A stretch of DNA of 64,000 bases, taken from Oscillatoria sp. FACHB-1407. GTDB taxonomy: Bacteria; Cyanobacteriota; Cyanobacteriia; Elainellales; Elainellaceae. Positions within the stretch are counted from its first letter, which is position 1; every line of letters begins with the position of its first letter. This document shows, one piece after another, positions 59,427-64,000 of the stretch. The translations under genes and the position numbers were made by a program. Where the stretch lies: the NCBI RefSeq assembly GCF_014697545.1, contig NZ_JACJSA010000012.1:147813-211812 (forward strand), read 5' to 3'. Under the pieces are notes generated by a model that had not been told where the DNA came from, searched no databases, and was given only the letters and a program-made list of their open reading frames with translations.

Positions 59427-60182
59427 ATGACCAAGATTATTTCTATACACTCGTTTCGCGGTGGCACAGGTAAGTCTAACCTGACTGCCAACCTGTCTGC
59501 GGTTGTGGCTGCTCAAGGTCATCGTGTTGGCATTATCGACACTGACATCCAATCTCCTGGGATCCATGTCATTTTTGGGCTGGATGAGGGCACCATGGCG
59601 CGATCGCTCAACGATTATCTATGGGGACGTTGCACGATCGGGGAAGCCGCTTATGATGTTACCCCAGATGCTGTGTCTAAAGGGGGCGGCACAATTCACC
59701 TGATCCCCTCCAGCATCAAAGCAGGCGAAATCGCTCGAATTTTGAACGAGGGCTATAGCGTCACCATGCTCAATGATGGGGTGCGCCACCTCTGTCAGGG
59801 GTTAAACCTGGACTATCTCTTCATTGACACCCATCCGGGTCTAAACAAAGAGACTCTGTTATCCATCGCGATCTCTGACAACCTCATCATCATCTTGCGA
59901 CCCGATCGCCAGGACTTTCAGGGTACGGCGGTGACGCTCCAAGTCGCTCGCAAGCTTGACACAGCCAAGATCTCCCTGGTCATCAACAAAGTGCTACCCA
60001 GCCACGATTTCAAATCCATTGAGGAGCAAATCGAGCAAAAGTTTCGCGCCCCTGTCATCGGCATCTTTCCGCTTAACGAGGAGATGGTGCAGCTATCGAG
60101 CGGCGGCATTTTTTGCCTGGAATATAGCAACCACAGCTATACCCATGAGGTTCAAAAAGTGGCACAGCAAGTTTTGAAGTAA
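59427..60182 (+). CDS. MinD/ParA-like ATPase
   Basis: The 251-residue protein has the deviant Walker A SFRGGTGKSNLTANL; the position of the usual first Lys (KGG) is Arg. It also has GIIDTDIQSPGIHVIFGLDE (switch I), LDYLFIDTHPGLNKET (switch II) and VINKVLPSHDFKSIEE. No C-terminal amphipathic membrane helix like that of MinD is obvious. Members of this branch position complexes or act in signalling. The gene lies 73 bp after the CHASE2 gene on the same strand, so a two-gene unit is likely. The substrate or partner is not known; the CHASE2 tail repeats are a candidate (inference). Confidence 0.88.
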   Translation: MTKIISIHSFRGGTGKSNLTANLSAVVAAQGHRVGIIDTDIQSPGIHVIFGLDEGTMARSLNDYLWGRCTIGEAAYDVTPDAVSKGGGTIHLIPSSIKAGEIARILNEGYSVTMLNDGVRHLCQGLNLDYLFIDTHPGLNKETLLSIAISDNLIIILRPDRQDFQGTAVTLQVARKLDTAKISLVINKVLPSHDFKSIEEQIEQKFRAPVIGIFPLNEEMVQLSSGGIFCLEYSNHSYTHEVQKVAQQVLK

Positions 60183-60296
60183 AAGAACGTCAATTTGGCT
60201 CAAAAGCCGATTGGGCGTAGAGGGTAGGATGCAGGAAGTGAGGAGCGGTGCTGTGGCTCAACCAGCGTCTAATATCACCAGTGGACGCTGAACCCC

Positions 60297-60992
60297 TTAC
60301 AAATATCCATGCTCTGCTAAAAAAGCAGGGGTGAGTTGCTCAGCAGGGGCGATCGCTTGCTCTAGCTCAGCCACAGCGCGGGAGTGAGCAGGAGCCAACC
60401 GCAAAAACTTCTCAACATACTTACCCAACACATCCCCTTCTAAATTGACTGGGTCACCCGGTTTGAGGTATTGCAAGTTAGTCTCAGCGTAGGTCAGGGG
60501 AATCACCGCCACTTTAAACCAGTCTCCACTGGGGCTACACTCTGCCACCGTGAGGCTCACTCCATTCACCGCAATACTGCCTTTGGAGACAATATAGCGA
60601 GACACCCTGGCATCTGGAACGGTAAAGCTAATCTCCCAGGCAGTCGCACTAGGCACGGCCGCTTCGAGGTAACCCACTCCATCTACATGACCTGTAACAA
60701 AATGCCCTCCCAGTTTGCTGCCCACACGCAGGGAAGCCTCCAGGTTGACGGAGGCGGTGCCCTGCAACTGGTCTAAGGTAGTGCGGCGTAGGGTTTCGGG
60801 GGAAGCAGAGGCGATAAACCCAGCCGAAAGAATTTGCGTCACCGTCAAGCAGATTCCGTCTACTGAAATACTGTCGCCGATCGCCAAATCGTCTTGTAAT
60901 GGAGTGAGGGACATTGCCCCCCAGGTAATCTGGAGTTCCTCTTGTCCCACCCGTTCAATAGTTCCGATCGATTGAATCAGTCCTGTAAACAC
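60297..60992 (-). CDS. ribE: riboflavin synthase alpha chain
   Basis: The enzyme dismutates two 6,7-dimethyl-8-ribityllumazine molecules to riboflavin. The 231-residue protein has two lumazine-binding barrels: MFTGLIQSIGTIERV and GDSISVDGICLTV in the first (residues 1-95), GGHFVTGHVDGVGYL and KGSIAVNGVSLTVAE in the second (96-195). The tail ending EHGYL is common in cyanobacteria. It is monocistronic here. Confidence 0.95.
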   Translation of the reverse strand: MFTGLIQSIGTIERVGQEELQITWGAMSLTPLQDDLAIGDSISVDGICLTVTQILSAGFIASASPETLRRTTLDQLQGTASVNLEASLRVGSKLGGHFVTGHVDGVGYLEAAVPSATAWEISFTVPDARVSRYIVSKGSIAVNGVSLTVAECSPSGDWFKVAVIPLTYAETNLQYLKPGDPVNLEGDVLGKYVEKFLRLAPAHSRAVAELEQAIAPAEQLTPAFLAEHGYL

Positions 60993-61571
60993 AGCTTTCT
61001 AGAAAATCTGTCACACTAAGGAGGTAAATCCTAATCTACCCTGAAATCCAGGCTAGCTCTTGTAATTTCCCTATAAGGGGGCGTTGAATATATCTATAGC
61101 TGTTGCCAAAAAACCTGGAAAACTGGAGTTCAACGGGTGGCAGTTTTTTCCCTGATTCAGGGTTTTATACCTGCGCCCCACCTTAACCAGGAGGGCTGTT
61201 GCTATAAAATACACTAAGAACAAATGTACGGGTCTATGATGTCTAGTTTTGATGAGACTTCTTAGTCAAACTTTCAGGATTAGACTATGGATTAGAGGCA
61301 AGATCAGGGCATACTGGAGTTCAATAAAACTTTTGAAACATTAACCCTTTTAAGGCGTTCAGTGGCTAACTTAGATCTTGTCATATTTGCTCAGTCTTTA
61401 GTGAGTTTAGGCTCTCTTGGGGGTAGCTTTTTGACAGAACATGACTGTAAACACACCCCCCGGGTTGTAGAGCTGTTGGTGACAGTGGCTCGCAGTCAGT
61501 CTTGGTTTGGTTTAAGTCCATTTTTTCTCCAACTGACCGTCTTCGCTTAATGGATTCTAGAGGCTAAGTCA
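60993..61571. other. intergenic region with one TATAGC element
   Basis: No gene is supported. A MITE-like element occupies 61095-61206. An open frame at 61362-61550 (GTG start, 62 codons) has no family likeness and weak start context. Confidence 0.5.
61095..61206 (+). repeat. TATAGC-ended element (single copy)
   Basis: The 112-bp element starts TATAGCTGTTGCC and ends GGGCTGTTGCTATA. Its interior, with AAACCTGGAAAACTGG and CACCTTAACCAGGAGGG, differs from families 1, 3 and 4, but the ends are the same type. Confidence 0.65.
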
Positions 61572-62075
61572 ATGATCGAAATGAAAGTCGCTGGAATTGC
61601 CTTAGATGCTGCCACCCGTAGTCCAATCGTGTTGTTGCGAGATGCGGGGGATCGTCGCCAATTGCCAATTTATATTGGTCAAGATCAGGCAAGGGCAATT
61701 ATTGGTGCTTTAGAGAATCAAACTCCACCGCGACCCTTAACTCACGACCTGATCGTCAATATCCTGGAAGATTGGGATATGACCCTGGAGCGGGTTGTGA
61801 TTCACTCCCTGCAAGACAACACTTTCTATGCTGTTTTAACTGTTCGCCAGGGCGAAACTAAGAAGGAAATTGACGCTCGCCCCAGTGATGCGATCGCCAT
61901 TGCCCTTCGGACTAAAAGCTCGATCTGGGTGGTCGAGGAAGTGGTAGCTGATGCGTCCATTCCTGTCGATCGCGAAGCAGATGAAGCCGAGCGTCAAGCT
62001 TTCCGAGATTTTCTGGCAAATCTGCGCCCTGAAGACTTTAGCCAACGGGGACAGTCTAAGAGCGGCGAAAGTTAA
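61572..62075 (+). CDS. bifunctional nuclease domain protein (BFN/DUF151)
   Basis: The 167-residue protein has the BFN core: MKVAGIALDAATRSPIVLLR, LPIYIGQDQARAIIGALEN, RPLTHDLIVNILEDWDMTLE and EIDARPSDAIAIALRTKSSI, where RPSDAIA is the family signature. A plant relative has DNase and RNase activity in vitro; bacterial members are common but uncharacterised. The C-terminal 35 residues are charged. A hairpin follows before the next gene. Confidence 0.92.
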   Translation: MIEMKVAGIALDAATRSPIVLLRDAGDRRQLPIYIGQDQARAIIGALENQTPPRPLTHDLIVNILEDWDMTLERVVIHSLQDNTFYAVLTVRQGETKKEIDARPSDAIAIALRTKSSIWVVEEVVADASIPVDREADEAERQAFRDFLANLRPEDFSQRGQSKSGES

Positions 62076-62100
62076 GCGATCGCACCAGAGTCATTTCTTC

Positions 62101-62133
62101 AGATCCCCGGCTTCTTTGAGAGGTCGGGGATCT
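62101..62133 (+). terminator. terminator hairpin after the BFN gene
   Basis: AGATCCCCG (62101-62109) and CGGGGATCT (62125-62133) pair perfectly around a partly paired GCTTCTTTGAGAGGT loop, 25 bp after the stop. The T-run is weak (ATCTACTTTT). Confidence 0.6.
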
Positions 62134-62159
62134 ATCTACTTTTAGAGCACTCCTCAGAC

Positions 62160-63293
62160 ATGAAGTATCGTCGGTTTGGCAAAACGGAATTGTCTCTATC
62201 GGTGTTCTCGCTGGGAACGATGCGATTTTTGGCATCCCAGGAGAATGCAATTCAAACCCTACAGGGGGCGATCGCATTAGGGATCAACCATATTGAGACT
62301 GCCAAAGGCTACGGCAATAGTGAACGATATGTGGGTGCAGCCCTGAAATCTGGATTAAGCCTCGATCGCGATCGCCTTACGATCACCACCAAAATTCCTC
62401 CCACCCCTGACGCAGAGAGTATGGCGCGTCAGATTGACGAGTCTCTGGCGCGGTTGGGAGTGGAATCGATTGACTGTCTCGCGATTCACGGGCTAAACAC
62501 CTGGGAGCACCTGAGTTGGATCGAGTCTCCGCAGGGTTGTATGAAGGCGTTACACCAGGCGATCGCTGATGCTCGGGTGCGTCACATCGGATTTTCAACC
62601 CATGCACCTTTAGAGGTCATCGTACGGGCGATCGCCACTGACCAGTTTGAGTTTGTCAATCTGCACTACAACTATTTCTTTCAGCGCAATGCCCCAGCAG
62701 TTGAACTGGCTCACCAAAAGGACATGGGGGTGTTTATCATTTCGCCTGCGGATAAAGGAGGGATGCTCTTTACCCCACCCCCAAGGCTCATTGACCTGTG
62801 CCAACCGTTTTCGCCCCTGGCGTTAAACTATCGATTTTTGCTGAGCGATCGCCGTATCACGACCTTAAGTCTGGGAGCCGCAAATCCAGACGAGTTAGCG
62901 GTGCCACTCGAGGTGAGCGATCGCGATCAGCCATTGACCGCAGCCGAACTTGAGGCACTGAACCGCCTGCAAGCCCACCAGATGGATGCTTTAGGGAGCG
63001 ATCGCTGTAGTCAGTGCTATGCCTGTTTACCCTGCCCAGAAAGCATCCACATTCCTGAAATCTTAAGACTGCGAAATCTAGCTGTCGCCTATGATATGAC
63101 CACCTATGGTCAGTATCGCTATGGCATGTTTGAGAATGCAGGGCACTGGTTTCCCGGACGCAGGGGCGATCGCTGTACCGACTGTGGGGATTGTTTGCCT
63201 CGCTGCCCCGAAAAGCTGGATATTCCCTCGCTGTTGCGCGACGCTCATGGGCGATTAGCAGGTTCGCCGCGACGACGACTCTGGGCAGATTAG
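62160..63293 (+). CDS. aldo/keto reductase with ferredoxin-type clusters
   Basis: The 377-residue protein has an aldo/keto reductase TIM barrel (residues 1-270: FGKTELSLSVFSLGTMRF, ETAKGYGNSERYVG with the catalytic Tyr, DCLAIHGLNT, VRHIGFSTHAP). A C-terminal module carries two 4Fe-4S sets, CSQCYACLPCPESIHIPE (about 281-298) and CTDCGDCLPRCPEKLDIP (about 338-355). It should bind NADP(H) and pass electrons to or from the clusters. The family is widespread and its substrates are mostly unknown. It follows the BFN terminator and is probably transcribed alone. Confidence 0.9.
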   Translation: MKYRRFGKTELSLSVFSLGTMRFLASQENAIQTLQGAIALGINHIETAKGYGNSERYVGAALKSGLSLDRDRLTITTKIPPTPDAESMARQIDESLARLGVESIDCLAIHGLNTWEHLSWIESPQGCMKALHQAIADARVRHIGFSTHAPLEVIVRAIATDQFEFVNLHYNYFFQRNAPAVELAHQKDMGVFIISPADKGGMLFTPPPRLIDLCQPFSPLALNYRFLLSDRRITTLSLGAANPDELAVPLEVSDRDQPLTAAELEALNRLQAHQMDALGSDRCSQCYACLPCPESIHIPEILRLRNLAVAYDMTTYGQYRYGMFENAGHWFPGRRGDRCTDCGDCLPRCPEKLDIPSLLRDAHGRLAGSPRRRLWAD

Positions 63294-63469
63294 CCAGTGA
63301 TTAAGAACAGCTACAGTGGTTAAAATCAAAAGACTTTTCGTGGTTCTTGCCAATCAACGCCCCACTTACGGCATACTCCCTAGAATAGATTTTTTGTTTT
63401 GGCTACCCCTCCCCTGGAGGGGGATGCTACCCTAAAAATCATCGCATCAAAGCACATTACTTACCAGAG

Positions 63470-63899
63470 GTGGTTAGCGTGGTTGCTACTCCCGAAAAGC
63501 TTCAACAGCAAGATTCTAGTCAGGGTTCTCCAAGCGAGCGGGTCGCTGTCCTATTGATGGGATACGGAGAAGTCGAGAGCTATGAGGACTTTGCAAATTA
63601 CAACGAACAAGCTCTCAATTTATTAACAGCGAAGTTTGCCCCTGTTCCAACCTGGATTTATCCACCGCTAGCGAAATTGTTAGCAGTGTTTGATCTGCAC
63701 GAATGGAGCCACCAGCACAACCACTTCATTTCACCCCACAATGCCATCTTTGAGCAGCAACGCGCCGGAATCGAGCAACATCTGCAAGCTCAGTGGGGCG
63801 ATCGCGTTCAGGTGTTCAAAGCGTTCAACTTCTGTGCCCCCTTTCTACCGGAGCAGGTACTAACCGAGATCAAAGCTCAGGGGTTCAGCAAAATTCTTA
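63470..63899 (+). pseudogene. ferrochelatase-like gene interrupted by an insertion sequence
   Basis: From the GTG at 63470 (or the GTG at 63479) the frame reads VAVLLMGYGEVESYEDFANY, then PPLAKLLAVFDLHEWSHQHN, FNFCAPFLPEQVLTEIKAQG and FSKIL, after which the sequence changes character. This is the N-terminal half of a ferrochelatase-superfamily protein, as I recognise it from cyanobacteria; it is not the canonical HemH start. Homology breaks at about 63899, where GGCTCTATAGC begins and a minus-strand transposase-like frame ends. The rest of the gene should lie beyond the window. Whether the strain has another HemH is not visible. Confidence 0.65.
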
Positions 63900-64000
63900 G
63901 GCTCTATAGCTGTTTCGGGGAGATCGGTAATAGGATCTCCAAGAGTGTGGAGAGTAGGGCTTTACCTCGCTTGCGAGCATTGTGAACCACCTCGAAGAAC
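63900..64000 (-). mobile_element. end of an insertion sequence with transposase C-terminus
   Basis: The minus strand has an open frame from the window edge to a TAG at 63904-63906 with FFEVVHNARKRGKALLSTLL ending in SPKQL. The helical, basic C-terminus and the stop lying 4 bp inside the GGCTCTATAGC end are typical of compact insertion sequences. GGCTCT termini suggest the ISL3 family, but that is a guess from six bases. Only one end is in the window. Confidence 0.6.

Noticed and set aside
61362..61550. 62-codon open frame before the BFN gene
   Set aside because: GTG start without ribosome site, no family likeness, overlaps the leader of a well-supported gene.

Overview
The window is chromosomal DNA of a filamentous-type, non-marine cyanobacterium. 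The octamer GCGATCGC (HIP1) occurs all over both strands, and the gene content is cyanobacterial: sasA and rpaA of the circadian output pathway, a LabA-like NYN protein, DUF2996, DUF928, DUF309, a Mo-nitrogenase C-terminal-domain protein, CHASE2, CHAT and pentapeptide-repeat proteins, and a tig-clpP-clpX cluster divergent from asd-dapA-rnj. No phage, plasmid replication or CRISPR signature is visible. Species cannot be fixed from the sequence alone.

Layout. 1-1016 (minus): a PlsC-like acyltransferase followed 2 bp later by a phytyl-ester-synthase-like alpha/beta hydrolase that runs off the left edge. 1.6-1.8 kb: decayed transposase remnant. 1.9-6.9 kb: metG, LabA-like NYN protein overlapping a DUF58 protein, DUF309, SemiSWEET, DUF502. 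7.2-14.0 kb: sasA, a tandem universal stress protein, a GT4 glycosyltransferase, a GAF-GAF histidine kinase and a small conserved protein. 14.4-18.3 kb: tmk-holB, VOC protein, P-loop kinase-like protein, DUF2996, tRNA-Val(GAC). 18.3-24.1 kb: accessory stretch with TauE/SafE permease, a frameshifted VOC pseudogene, two small overlapping genes, a GT2 enzyme, rpaA and the Mo-nitro_C protein. 24.9-34.4 kb: rnj, dapA, asd (minus) divergent from tig, clpP, clpX and a hydrolase (plus). 34.5-39.3 kb: pentapeptide protein, minC-minD-minE (transcribed in that order), DUF1537 kinase. 39.8-48.7 kb: coiled-coil/DMT fusion, large multi-PAS kinase, AlkP-superfamily phosphodiesterase, msrB, FMN reductase. 48.9-60.2 kb: accessory envelope and signalling block (repeat beta-propeller, TpsB transporter, TPR-CHAT protease, membrane pentapeptide protein, DUF928, CHASE2 protein, MinD/ParA-like ATPase). 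60.3-64.0 kb: ribE, bifunctional-nuclease-domain protein, ferredoxin-type aldo/keto reductase and a ferrochelatase-like gene broken by an insertion sequence at the right edge.

Themes. Three genes tied to circadian timing or output (LabA-like, sasA, rpaA) lie within 20 kb. Protein quality control (tig-clpP-clpX) and division-site selection (minCDE) form compact clusters. The least explained region is 50-60 kb: a TpsB pore without a visible TpsA substrate next to an exported TPR-CHAT protease that carries a short-repeat insertion before its signal peptide, then a CHASE2 receptor that has no enzymatic output domain but three copies of a short basic/Gln-rich motif in its tail and a ParA-like ATPase 73 bp downstream.

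Intergenic DNA is crowded with short dispersed elements. At least five families of about 100-125 bp recur inside the window, several bounded by TATAGC...GCTATA ends, so they look like non-autonomous mobile elements (MITEs). One copy abuts another, one fills the gap between convergent genes almost exactly, and one begins at the stop codon of tig.
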